The translations under genes were made by a program, and so were the position numbers. Below are positions 36,896 to 46,676 of a stretch of DNA of 64,000 nt, piece after piece; the stretch's first letter is position 1, and every line of letters starts with the position of its first letter. The notes beneath the pieces were generated by a model. It had not been told where the DNA came from, ran no database searches, and saw only the letters and a list, made by a program, of their open reading frames with translations. The stretch lies in assembly GCA_965213575.1 (NCBI GenBank), contig CBDBZN010000012.1, positions 26,497 through 90,496 on the forward strand. Direction: 5' to 3'. Source of the stretch: JAUHXS01 sp965213575. Lineage in GTDB: Bacteria > Bacteroidota > Bacteroidia > Chitinophagales > JAUHXS01.

Positions 36896-37861
36896 ATGCT
36901 TGATCAATACACCATTCAAAATGAAAAAGATACTCGATCCGGTTTCGGAGCAGGATTATTAGAATTAGGAAAGAAAAATGCTGATGTAGTGGCACTTTGT
37001 GCCGACCTGACCGGGTCTCTTAAAATGGACGATTTTAAAGAGGCATTTCCTGAGCGCTTTTTTCAATGTGGGATTGCAGAAGCAAATATGATTGGTATTG
37101 CAGCCGGTATGACTATTGGTGGTAAAATCCCTTATACCGGTACCTTTGCAAACTTCTCTACAGGAAGAGTCTATGACCAAATCAGGCAGTCCGTAGCATA
37201 TTCTTTTAAAAATGTTAAAATTTGTGCATCTCACGCGGGTTTAAGCTTAGGTGAAGATGGCGCTACACACCAAATATTAGAAGATATCGGATTAATGAAA
37301 ATGTTACCAAACATGATCGTTATTAACCCATGTGATTATAATCAAACCAAAGCAGCTACTATTGCTATAGCAGCTATTGAAAACCCCGTTTATTTGAGGT
37401 TTGGCCGGCCTAAAGTGCCTAATTTCACTCCGGAAAATCAAAAATTTGAAATTGGCAAAGCCATACAGCTTTCTGAAGGGGCAGATGTAACGATTATCGC
37501 TACTGGCCATTTAGTATGGAAAGCTATTGAAGCAGCTAGGGCCTTAAAAGAAAAGGGTGTTAATGCTGAAGTAATCAATATTCATACTATAAAGCCGCTA
37601 GACGATGAAGCAATTTTAAAATCTATCAAAAAAACCAAATGTGTAGTTACTGCAGAAGAGCATCAAATGAATGGAGGGTTGGGAGATTCTGTTGCGCAAC
37701 TACTCGTCAGGAATTACCCTGCTCCTTTAGAAATGGTGGCAGTGAATGACAAATTTGGAGAGAGTGGTAAGCCGGAACAGCTTTTAAAGAAATATGGATT
37801 AGATACTTCTAATATTATAGAAGCTGCTGAAAAAGTTGTCAAAAGGAAGGGAGGAGGATGA
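36896..37861 (+). CDS. Transketolase, C-terminal subunit
   Basis: 321 residues, the pyrimidine-binding and C-terminal halves of the split enzyme. Visible are VALCADLTGSLKMDDFK, FFQCGIAEANMIGIAAGMT with the TPP Glu, AGLSLGEDGATHQ and VTAEEHQMNGGLGD. It begins 2 bp after the second vWA gene, so all four genes from 33060 are probably cotranscribed. Confidence 0.94.
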   Translation: MLDQYTIQNEKDTRSGFGAGLLELGKKNADVVALCADLTGSLKMDDFKEAFPERFFQCGIAEANMIGIAAGMTIGGKIPYTGTFANFSTGRVYDQIRQSVAYSFKNVKICASHAGLSLGEDGATHQILEDIGLMKMLPNMIVINPCDYNQTKAATIAIAAIENPVYLRFGRPKVPNFTPENQKFEIGKAIQLSEGADVTIIATGHLVWKAIEAARALKEKGVNAEVINIHTIKPLDDEAILKSIKKTKCVVTAEEHQMNGGLGDSVAQLLVRNYPAPLEMVAVNDKFGESGKPEQLLKKYGLDTSNIIEAAEKVVKRKGGG

Positions 37862-38003
37862 TTAGAGATTGCAGATTAAAATTGTTGGAAAGATAATTTG
37901 ATTAAAACTAAATTTTCTGGAAATTTATCATCAATTAATAGTTCTAATATTTGCAATGTTTCTTTTAATTTAAAAAGTCATTCAAACTATTTTTGTCTAA
38001 TAC

Positions 38004-38034
38004 TTGGTTAGATATTATAAATTAAATAACTTTG
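38004..38034 (+). promoter_or_regulatory. Promoter of rimP-nusA-infB
   Basis: TTG at 38004-38006 and a perfect TAnnTTTG box, TAACTTTG, at 38027-38034, 20 bases apart. This is the clearest Bacteroidota sigma-A promoter in the window. Confidence 0.75.
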
Positions 38035-38057
38035 CAGTAGATTTAGAAGATATTTGA

Positions 38058-38078
38058 GGGGACATAGTCCCCTTTTTT
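38058..38078 (+). terminator. Hairpin with T-run in the rimP leader
   Basis: GGGGAC pairs with GTCCCC across an ATA loop, followed by six T (38073-38078). It has the form of an intrinsic terminator but lies 10 bases before the rimP ATG and after the promoter, so it may act as an attenuator of the nusA operon. Confidence 0.65.
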
Positions 38079-38088
38079 ATTGTGAAGT

Positions 38089-38547
38089 ATGTCTGAAGTA
38101 AAGAATAATATAGTATCGTTTTTAGAAAAAAACTTGGATGATCAGTTTTTTTTGGTAGATGTAAAAGTCTCGCCGGGTAACAAAGTGACGGTGTACATTG
38201 ATTCAGAAGACGCATTATCTATTGAAGCTTGTACTAAGTATACCAGGATGCTGCTGAATGATGAAAACATGGGACATATATTCGAATCACACGCCCTAGA
38301 GGTTTCTTCTCCCGGATTGGATCAGCCTTTCATCCATCCGCGGCAATACAAAAAAAATATAGGCAGGAATTTAAAAATCTTGCTAAATGATGGCGTAAGA
38401 AAAAAAGGTGCATTACTAGAAGCAAATGGAAAGGAAATTAAAATAGCAGAAATTGTCAAAAAGAAAAAAGCAAAAGACGAAATGATAGAAACAGTTATAC
38501 CTATGGAAAATATTAAAAAAGCTAAAGTAGAAGTGAGTTTTAAATAA
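38089..38547 (+). CDS. rimP: Ribosome maturation factor RimP
   Basis: 152 residues. Typical N-terminal domain with VKVSPGNKVTVYIDSEDALSIEAC and LEVSSPGLDQPF, then a C-terminal SH3-like domain. RimP helps assemble the 30S subunit. First gene of rimP-nusA-infB. Confidence 0.93.
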   Translation: MSEVKNNIVSFLEKNLDDQFFLVDVKVSPGNKVTVYIDSEDALSIEACTKYTRMLLNDENMGHIFESHALEVSSPGLDQPFIHPRQYKKNIGRNLKILLNDGVRKKGALLEANGKEIKIAEIVKKKKAKDEMIETVIPMENIKKAKVEVSFK

Positions 38548-38554
38548 TCAAATC

Positions 38555-39805
38555 ATGAATGCAATAAATCTAATAGAATCTTTCTCGGAATTTAAAAATT
38601 TCAAAAATATTGACCGCCCTACTATGATGAGGGTTTTAGAAGAAGTCTTTAAAACCTTGTTGAGGAAAAAATATGGTACAGATGACAACTTTGATATCAT
38701 TGTGAATCCTGAAAAAGGTGATTTGGAAATTTGGAGAAGAAGGACTATTGTAGAAGATGGTGCAGAAATTGAGGATGCTAATTTAGAAATTCATTACTCA
38801 GATGCGATCAAGATAGAGCCTGATTTCCAAGTTGGGGAGGAAACATTTGAGGCCGTAGAAATGGAAGATTTTGGCAGAAGGGCAATTTTGGCTGCTCGCC
38901 AAACACTCAGTTCAAGAGTGCTGGAATTAGAAAAAGATGATATATATAAGAAATACGCCGATAGAGTAGGTGAAATATTAGCCGGTGAGGTTTATCAGGT
39001 TTGGAAAAGAGAAATGCTATTGATTGATGATGAAGGGAATGAATTAATCTTACCAAAAGTAGAGCAAATTCCGTCTGATTTCTTTAAAAAAGGAGATATT
39101 GTAAGAGCGGTAGTAAAAAAAGTAGAGATGAGAGGAGGAAATCCTATCATCATCATTTCCAGAACTGACCCAGCTTTCTTAGCTAAATTACTGGAATTAG
39201 AAGTGCCGGAAATTTTTGATGGGCTGATCACTATAAAAAATATTGTAAGAGAGCCAGGAGAAAGGGCTAAAGTAGCAGTAGAGTCTTATGATGACAGAAT
39301 TGACCCGGTGGGAGCATGTGTAGGAATGAAAGGTTCTAGGATTCATGGTATTGTTAGAGAATTAAGAAACGAGAATATTGACATTATTAATTACACAAAT
39401 AATACCAATCTTTTTATCAGCAGGTCATTAAGCCCTGCCAAGCTTTCCTATATGGAAATTGATGAAGAAGATAAGCGCGTATCTGTATTTTTAAAGCCTG
39501 ATCAAGTTTCTTTGGCTATCGGTAGGGGCGGATTAAACATCAAATTAGCCAGTAAGTTGACAGGATATGAAATTGATGTGTTTAGAGATATTAAAGATGA
39601 AGATATTGATATCGAATTAGACGAATTTGCTGATGAGATAGAAGGATGGATCTTAGACGAATTAAAGTCTATAGGTTGCGACACTGCTAAGGCTGTGCTT
39701 ACTTTAAGTGAAAAAGAATTAGTTCGAAGAACAGACTTAGAAGAAGAAACGATTAAAGAAGTAAGAAAAATTCTGGAGTCAGAATTTGAAGAAGAAGAAA
39801 AGTAA
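38555..39805 (+). CDS. nusA: Transcription elongation factor NusA
   Basis: 416 residues: N-terminal domain that binds RNA polymerase (about 1-130), S1 domain (about 140-205, GEILAGEVYQV), KH1 and KH2 domains with DPVGACVGMKGSRI and VSLAIGRGGLNIKLAS, and a short acidic C-terminus ending EFEEEEK. It acts in pausing, termination and antitermination, and could act on the leader hairpin of its own operon. Seven bases after rimP. Confidence 0.95.
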   Translation: MNAINLIESFSEFKNFKNIDRPTMMRVLEEVFKTLLRKKYGTDDNFDIIVNPEKGDLEIWRRRTIVEDGAEIEDANLEIHYSDAIKIEPDFQVGEETFEAVEMEDFGRRAILAARQTLSSRVLELEKDDIYKKYADRVGEILAGEVYQVWKREMLLIDDEGNELILPKVEQIPSDFFKKGDIVRAVVKKVEMRGGNPIIIISRTDPAFLAKLLELEVPEIFDGLITIKNIVREPGERAKVAVESYDDRIDPVGACVGMKGSRIHGIVRELRNENIDIINYTNNTNLFISRSLSPAKLSYMEIDEEDKRVSVFLKPDQVSLAIGRGGLNIKLASKLTGYEIDVFRDIKDEDIDIELDEFADEIEGWILDELKSIGCDTAKAVLTLSEKELVRRTDLEEETIKEVRKILESEFEEEEK

Positions 39806-39908
39806 ATGCCTAAATGGTAATTAAAAAAGTAAAAAGTTTCTGCTGTTAGTATGCTGAATGGCTCAAATAACGCTGATCTTTAAACTTTTAGAAAATGTAA
39901 TATAAGTA

Positions 39909-42610
39909 ATGTCCGGAACAGTAATAAGAATAGCGAATGTAGCCCGTGAGTTAAATGTTGGTATATCCACCATAGCCGAACATTTAAACACCAAAGGGTT
40001 TGAAGTAGATGCTAAGCCGACTACTAAATTAACAGAGGAGATGTATAATGTATTGCTTGCTGATTTTCGTCAGGAAAAAGCAATGAAAGAGGAGTCTACT
40101 CAAATAAATTTAGGTGGGACGAAGAAAGAGGAAAAAGAAGTTGAGAAGGACGTTACTATAGAAGATAAACCGGTTAAGAAAAAAGACCAAGGAGAAGTAT
40201 TGATCAAAAACCTTGGTACGCATAAAAAAGGAGAGGAAGAGGATCCAGCTAAAAAAGAAGCTGAAAAGTTAGAAGGCCCCACTGTAGTGGGTAAAATTGA
40301 TTTAAGTACGATCAATCAAAAAACTAGGCCTGAAAAAAAGAAAGAAGAACCTAAAGAAAAAGAAGAGCCGAAAGTTAAGAAAGAAAAACCTGCTAAGGTT
40401 GAAGAGAAAAAAATAGAGAAGAAAGAGAAACCTAAGGCTGAAGAAGTAAAAGAAGAAAAACTAGAAAAAAGAAAAATTGAGAAACTAAAAGGAACTACTG
40501 TAGTAGGAAAAATAGATTTACCTGAAAAGAAAACCCGACAGCCGGTAGCTTCCTCATCTTTTACCCCCGGTGATAAGAAAAAACGGAAAAGAAAAGTTTT
40601 TGTAAAAACTGATGAATCTAAACCTCAAGAGCGAAGAGGTAGTTTTAAAGGAAGAGATAATAAAGGCAAGCCGGGACAACCACAATCGCAAGAGATATCA
40701 GAAAAAGATGGTAGAAGAAAAGTTAAAAGCTACTTTAGCTAAACTTGATGGTGGAAAAGGCAAAAGTGCAAAAGCCAAGTACAAACGACTTAAAAGAGAT
40801 AGCGGTGAGCTTGAAGGCGATGCAGAAACAGGTAAAAGTGTAATTCAAGTAACGGAATTTATTTCGGTAAAAGATTTAGCCAGTTTATTAAATGTAACTT
40901 ATACAGAAATTATTGGTGCTTGTATGAAGTTGGGGATCATTGTATCTATAAACCAACGGCTTGATGCTGAAACTATTGAAATCGTTAGCAGATGAATTTA
41001 ATTTATGGAGTGAAATTCATTGGCCTTGATGAAGAAGTGGAAGAAGCGGAGGAAGAAGAGGATGATCCGAAGGATCTTGTTTCTCGTCCACCGGTTTGTG
41101 ACTATTATGGGGGCATGTAGATCATGGTAAAACATCTCTACTTGACCACATTAGAAAAGAAAATGTAATTGCCGGAGAAGCCGGTGGTATTACGCAGCAT
41201 ATTGGCGCTTACGAGGTAACACTTGAAGACGGAAGACAAATCGCATTCCTTGATACACCGGGCCACGAGGCATTTACAGCTATGCGGGCCAGAGGTGCAC
41301 AAGTTACTGACGTAGCTGTGATTATTGTGGCTGCAGACGATAATGTGATGCCACAAACTAAAGAGGCCGATCAGTCACGCCCAAGCAGCAGGTGTACCCA
41401 TGGTTTTTGCAATCAATAAAATTGATAAGGAAGGAGCTAACCCCGGATCGAATCCGTGAAGAATTGGCTGCTATGGATATATTGGTTGAAGAATGGGGTG
41501 GAAAATATCAATGCCAAGAAATTTCTGCTAAAAAAGGCCTTAATGTAGATGAACTACTTGAAAAAGTGCTATTAGAAGCAGAGTTACTAGAGCTTACAGC
41601 TAATCCTAAAAGAAAAGCGGAAGGTACAATCATTGAAGCATCTCTGGATAAAGGGCGTGGATATGTGGCTACTTTCTTAGTTGAAAAAGGTACTTTAAAG
41701 GTGGGCGATTTAGTACTTTCGGGCCAATATTATGGTAAGGTAAAAGCCATGTATAACGAGCGTGCTGAAAAAGAGAAAACAGCAGGCCCCTCTACACCCA
41801 TTCAGATATTAGGATTAAACGGTGCTCCTCAATCAGGTGACAAGTTTAAGGTAATGGACTCTGAACAAGATGTAAAACAACTAGCTACTCGAAGGGGGCA
41901 AATTGCACGTGAACAAGGCATTAGGACGAAAAAACACATTACGCTCGATGAGATTGGCAGACGAATTGCATTGGGAAGCTTTAAAGAATTAAACCTTGTA
42001 ATTAAAGGAGATGTAGACGGTTCTATTGAAGCATTATCTGACTCCTTGCAAAAACTTTCTGTAGAAGAAATTGCCGTTAATGTAATTCATAAGTCAGTTG
42101 GGCAAATCTCAGAATCAGATGTGCTATTAGCGTCTGCTTCAGATGCTATCATTATTGGCTTTCAAGTAAGGCCTTCTGTTACGGCCAGAAGATTAGCAGA
42201 GAAAGAAGAGGTAGAAATAAGGCTTTATTCAGTTATCTATGATGCTATTGACCACATTAAGGCAGTTATGGAAGGCATGCTTGATGCTAGAATTGAAGAA
42301 AACATCATTGGTAATATAGAGGTTAGAGAAACCTTTAAAATCACCAAAGTAGGTACTATTGCCGGTTGTTATGTAGTGGATGGAAAAGTAAAAAGAGATA
42401 ATAAAGTTAGGGTAATTAGAGATGGAGTAGTGGTTTATGCAGGTGCATTGGAATCCCTTAAACGGTATAAAGATGATGCCAAAGAAGTCGTAGCAGGCAT
42501 GGAATGCGGATTGAATATCAAAAATTATAATGATATTAAAGTAGGGGGATATTATTGAAGGATATGAGGAAATTGAAATTAAACGTACTTTAAAGGATGT
42601 TACGAAATAG
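39909..42610 (+). CDS. infB: Translation initiation factor IF-2, with eight frameshifts
   Basis: About 895 residues when read through. N-terminal IF2_N, a long Lys/Glu-rich linker, then the G-domain (PPV...TIMG, HVDHGKTSLLDHI, DTPGHEAF, INKIDKEGANPDRIREE) and domains II-IV. Continuous reading needs removal of one base at about 40710, 40987, 41005, 41096, 41112, 41369, 41443 and 42546. Some are in homopolymers (GGGGG, CCCC), others are not. The encoded residues on each side are conserved and join exactly. Since IF-2 is essential and normally single-copy, these are almost certainly sequence errors. The end with VGDIIEGYEEIEIKRTLKDV is at 42610. Third gene of the rimP operon. Confidence 0.9.
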
Positions 42611-42619
42611 TTTAAGGCA

Positions 42620-43867
42620 TTGCTTCTCTTTTTAAATAAAAATGCCTTTAAATTTCATCAACAATTATATTTATTAGGATTAATATGGATAGCAGTTGCC
42701 CTTCCTTTACACGAAAGATATACTAATATTCCTATTTGTCCTTATTGCATTTACTTGGATTTTAGAGGGAAGCTTTAAGAGAAAATGGGAAATTCTTAAA
42801 AGCAATACTTTAGCCAAGATATTTCTCAGTTTTTATATAGTGCATATTTTGGGTATGCTCTACACTACTGACTTTTCAGCAGGATTATTTGACCTGCAAG
42901 TGAAGTTATCATTTTTACTATTTCCGGTGATTATTTCAACCATTAAAATCACTTCGAGGCAATTTAACATCATCAAAAATGCATTTATTATAAGTTGTAT
43001 GGCAGTATTTTTTATCTGTGTGGGCACTGCATTATATAAATACTTCTTTAAAGGAATAGCTGAATTCAGTTATGAAAAATTTGCTTGTAATCATGCATCC
43101 GGGCTATCAATCACTAAGTATTAATATGGCTATTATTTTTTTACTAAAAGATATATTCCTTGATAGACAATATCTGCAAACTAAATATTTATGGAAATGC
43201 ATCTCTCTTCCACTGTTGATTATTCTGTCTATCATGCTGCTCTCAAGGATTGGGATTGTGGTTACATTTCTATCGATTATTATTTTTTTAGGTATATATG
43301 CTGTAAAATTCAAGTATTATTTGCAAGGTATAATAGGAATAGTTTTTAAGTAGGCTTTGGATTTTTTATAGCAGAAAAAAAAGTACCGGATCTTACCGGC
43401 AGGATAGAACAAGTAACGAATGCCGTGTATAATATAAAAAATAAAAGGGTTTGGACAACAAGAAATAATAGCTGCAAATAGTTCAGAAGTACGAATTTAT
43501 GTATGGCAAGCTACTTTTAATGTCATAAAGGATAATTGGTTGTTGGGAGTAGGTACCGGGGATATTAAAAAAGAATTATTAAAAAACGTATCAAAAGAGC
43601 AAGTTAACATTTGCAACAGAAAAAAGATTAAATCCTCACAATCAATATCTTCAAACAACGGCTACCTTAGGACTTATTGGGTTCTTGAGTTTAATTTGTT
43701 GTCTATGGGTTCCCTTTGTCTATATTAAAGATATATCGATCGCATATCGGCTTTTCTTACTATTAATGAGTTTATTTCTTTTGACGGATTCTTTTTTAGA
43801 AGTACAAGTAGGCGTAGTTTTTTATAATTTTTTTAATAATTTACTGGCTTTCAAAGAAAATGCATAA
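42620..43867 (+). CDS. O-antigen ligase-like membrane protein, several frameshifts
   Basis: Fragments in different frames join into one protein of about 410 residues with ~10 membrane helices: ALPLHERYTN, LIAFTWILEGSFKRKW, FLLFPVIIST, then HPGYQSLSINMAIIFLL, SEVRIYVWQATFNVIKDNW, GVGTGDIKKELL, a LNPHNQYLQT-like join and FLLTDSFLEVQVG. These are marks of the O-antigen ligase/polymerase (Wzy_C) family. At least four single-base insertions are needed (for example near 43350, 43455 and 43587). The start is uncertain; a TTG near 42620 is possible. It ends one base into the glycosyltransferase start. Linked to surface polysaccharide assembly. Confidence 0.75.
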
Positions 43868-44712
43868 TGATGTCGACATCTGTGCCAACATTTTCAATAA
43901 TCATTCCCACCTGGCAAAATATTAGCTTTATTAAGCTTTGTGTCGATAGTATTTTAAAAAACTCTACTTATACTCATCAGATAGTTTTACACATCAACGA
44001 TGGCTCAGATGGTACTTTGCAATGGGCAAAAGAAAATAATATTAGCCATACTCACAGTAAAAAAAATATAGGAATATGTGAAGCAGTAAATTCAGCTTTT
44101 AAGCTTTGTAAAAATGAATACATCGTTTACATGAATGATGACATGTATGTTTGTCCTGAATGGGATAAGCATTTGGGAGATTTCATTAAACAATTAGACA
44201 CAAAATTATTTATGCTCTCCGCTACGATGATCGAACCGAGAATAACTAAAAATAAATGTGTAATTAATGCTGACTTTGGTTCTGATTCTAATGATTTTCA
44301 GGAACAAAAATTACTGGCTGAATATAAAAATTTGCAAAAAGAAAACTGGCAAGGTAGTACTTGGCCTCCTTGCTTAATACATAGAGATACATGGGAAAAA
44401 GTAGGAGGATTTAGTGAGGAATTTAGTCCTGGTATGTATTCTGACCCTGACTTTTCGATGAAGTTATGGAAATTAGGGTGTAGAGACTTTATTGGAGTAG
44501 GTAAGAGTAAAGTATATCACTTTCAATCCAAATCAACTTTAAAAGTTAAAAAGAATAATGGCCGGAAACAGTTTTTAAAAAAGTGGGGTGTTTCATCATC
44601 ATTTTTCACTAGTACATATCTTAAAAGAGGGAAAAAATATAATAGTAAATTGAGTGAACCGAGTAAAAATATCCAATATTATTGGGAAAGAATTAAGTAC
44701 CTATTTGCTTAA
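43867..44712 (+). CDS. Glycosyltransferase family 2
   Basis: 281 residues, GT-A fold: SIIIPTWQNISFIKLCVDSIL at the start, INDGSDGTLQWA, the acidic metal site MNDDMYVCPEWDKHLG and HRDTWEKVGGFSEEFSPGMYSDPDFSMKLW. It would add a sugar to a surface polysaccharide. The start overlaps the ligase-like gene stop (TAATG), so they are coupled. No frameshift within it, unlike its neighbours. Confidence 0.88.
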   Translation: MMSTSVPTFSIIIPTWQNISFIKLCVDSILKNSTYTHQIVLHINDGSDGTLQWAKENNISHTHSKKNIGICEAVNSAFKLCKNEYIVYMNDDMYVCPEWDKHLGDFIKQLDTKLFMLSATMIEPRITKNKCVINADFGSDSNDFQEQKLLAEYKNLQKENWQGSTWPPCLIHRDTWEKVGGFSEEFSPGMYSDPDFSMKLWKLGCRDFIGVGKSKVYHFQSKSTLKVKKNNGRKQFLKKWGVSSSFFTSTYLKRGKKYNSKLSEPSKNIQYYWERIKYLFA

Positions 44713-44742
44713 AAATAGCTGCTTTGGCATGGTGTTTGCATT

Positions 44743-45064
44743 ATGATCAAAAAAATTAACTATGGATTTTTAAAGAAGATGTTCTTACCAGAGAAAATAT
44801 GTGGAAAGCTGTAGCTGCCGGAGGTTGCAATAGGCGTTAGTATAGGTTTCACACTTTGCCCTTAAAAAAGGATGGAAAGCAGTGACTAACGAAGATCCTC
44901 CTGAAAACCCTGAATCTCATACTACAGAATGGGATGATGCTATTTTATGGACTGTTGCCTCTAGTTTAGTGGTAGGTGTGTTAAGATTAGTTGCAAAACG
45001 CGGAGCAGCAGCTTTATGGGATACCACTTTTGATGAATCTCCTAAGAATGAGTTAGAGGCTTAA
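44743..45064 (+). CDS. Small membrane protein, DUF4235-like, frameshifted
   Basis: About 105 residues when repaired. The intact end reads NEDPPENPESHTTEWDDAILWTVASSLVVGVLRLVAKRGAAALW, matching the DUF4235 pattern of a Pro-rich turn, one membrane helix and a basic end. The N-terminal helix (WKAVAAG..IGVSIGFTLALKKGW) is split by extra bases near 44797, 44823, 44856 and 44864. Function unknown. Quality problems are the likely cause of the breaks. Confidence 0.6.
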
Positions 45065-45071
45065 TCTTTTG

Positions 45072-46200
45072 CTATCCTATTAAAAATTCTTCCATATTTT
45101 CGGGTGTAATAACTTTATACTCAGCATTAGGATAAGCATGGGAAAAAGTCTTATTAATCATAGTTTTTTTGTTATAATTCCATTTAAATTCATATGCTTT
45201 TAATTTGCCATCTCCTTCTTCTAGATAATTAACCTCTTGTTGGGCTTTAGTTCTCCCAAAAATATTGATTTACCCATCTTTTATGATATTGGTTATATTT
45301 AAGGCGCTCATTTATTATAAAATTTTCCCATAAAGCTCCAATATCTTGCCTTAAGTTTACTTGTTGAAAATTTGCTATGATCGCGTTTCGAATGCCTACA
45401 TCATAAAAATATATTTTCCTGCTTCTTTTAAGTTCGCTTCTCAAATTCTTACTATACGATCCTAGCCGATAGATAATAAATGTTTTTTCTAACAAGGAAA
45501 TGTACTTTTCTACAGTCTCATTATCCAAGCCTACTATTTGAGATAATTCGTTATATGAAACTTGATTGCCTATTTGATGCGATAAAGCTTGCAATAGTTT
45601 TACGAGTTTTTCAGGTTTTTGAATTTTTTGCCACATCAGGATATCTTTATACAAATAACTATCTGTTAACTGTTTTAAAACTTCTTTTTCTTCACCGGGG
45701 CTGGTTACTACGTCAGGATAATATCCATATAATAAACGGTGTTTTAACAATTGTTTTTCTTCCAATAAACCATGATGATTGACTAATTCTTCGAAGCTAA
45801 GTGGGTAGAGTTGATATTCCCATTTTCTCCCGGTTAATGGTTCTTTTACCTCATTGGGTAATTCAAACGCAGAAGAGCCTGTTGCGATAAGTTGAACCTG
45901 TGGAATTTGATCAGTAATCAACTTTAGTTTTAACCCAATATTCTTTATTCTTTGCGCCTCATCAATTATTAAAATCTTGTTATTGCCGACATACTTCCGA
46001 AGACTTGTAGCTGAAGGTTTATCAAAAAGTTCTTGTACTTCTATTTCATCCGCATTTAGCCACATTATTAGTTTCTCCTGTTGAGTAGCAATTGTTTTCA
46101 AAAGAGTGGTTTTACCTACTTGTCTGGCACCAAGCAAGATGATTGCTTTATTTAGAAATAGCTTTTCAGATATTTCTTGTTGAAGAAGCCGAGGGATCAT
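45072..46200 (-). CDS. AAA ATPase with DUF4143 domain, frameshifted near the end
   Basis: About 375 residues when one frameshift is repaired. Walker A is ILLGARQVGKTTLLK, Walker B KILIIDEAQRI, sensor-like ATGSSAFEL; the C-terminal DUF4143 part follows (NEVKEPLTGRKWEYQLYPLSFEEL and later YDVGIRNAIIANF). The frame stops at 45247 after NQYFWEN; removing one base near 45257 gives NQYFWRTKAQQEVNYLEEG and continues to a stop at 45072. These ATPases are common in Bacteroidota, often in mobile contexts; function unknown. A cluster of palindromes lies just upstream of the start. Confidence 0.85.
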
Positions 46201-46212
46201 TTATCAAATATA

Positions 46213-46266
46213 GCGATTACAATCGCAAAAAGTACATACTTTTTGCGAATCAATTCGCAAAAAGTA
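46213..46266. repeat. Three interlocking palindromes before the ATPase gene
   Basis: GCGATT/AATCGC (46213-46226), CGCAAAAAGTA/TACTTTTTGCG (46224-46247) and TTGCGAAT/ATTCGCAA (46243-46260) overlap one another, with a direct repeat CGCAAAAAGTA at 46224 and 46256. They fill the gap between the epimerase stop and the ATPase start. Confidence 0.85.
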
Positions 46267-46271
46267 GGATT

Positions 46272-46673
46272 TTATTTAATTTCTTGACATAGTTCTACCA
46301 AAATACCATTAGCAGATTTAGGATGGATAAAACAAACTAATTTATTATCAGCCCCTTTTTTCGGTTGATCATTGAGCAGTTGAAAGCCTTCTTTTTTAAG
46401 TCGTTCCATTTCCACGTGGATATCTGCTACCTCAAAAGCAATGTGATGAATACCTTCCCCTTTCTTATCTAAAAATTTAGCAATAGGACCGGTAGGGTCA
46501 GTAGATTCTAGAAGTTCAATTTTAGTTAGCCCTATTTTAAAAAAAGAAGTATTTACCTGCTCGCTTTCTACACTTTCTATCTTATAATTTTCATTACCCA
46601 ATAATTTCTCAAATAAATCATTCGAAACTTTTAGATTTTTTACGGCAATTCCAATATGTTCAATATTTTTCAT
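46272..46673 (-). CDS. mce: Methylmalonyl-CoA epimerase
   Basis: 133 residues of the VOC fold. Visible are EHIGIAVKNL at the start, KIELLESTDPTGPIAKFLDKKGEGIHHIAFEV with the metal-binding His and Glu, and ILVELCQE at the end. It interconverts (R)- and (S)-methylmalonyl-CoA in propionate metabolism. Three bases after the hydrolase gene on the same strand. Fits with the B12 mutase at 28.3 kb. Confidence 0.92.
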   Translation of the reverse strand: MKNIEHIGIAVKNLKVSNDLFEKLLGNENYKIESVESEQVNTSFFKIGLTKIELLESTDPTGPIAKFLDKKGEGIHHIAFEVADIHVEMERLKKEGFQLLNDQPKKGADNKLVCFIHPKSANGILVELCQEIK

Positions 46674-46676
46674 CTG

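Noticed and set aside
40612..40995. A separate small basic gene inside infB
   Set aside because: It is the middle of IF-2 in a shifted frame; removing single bases joins it to both sides.
41138..41356. Minus-strand open frame within infB
   Set aside because: Shadow of the IF-2 G-domain, which reads on the plus strand with GHVDHGK and DTPGHEAF.
45072..46200. AAA/DUF4143 ATPase as an anti-phage gene
   Set aside because: No defence partner is nearby and the family is common without defence context; only a general ATPase can be claimed.
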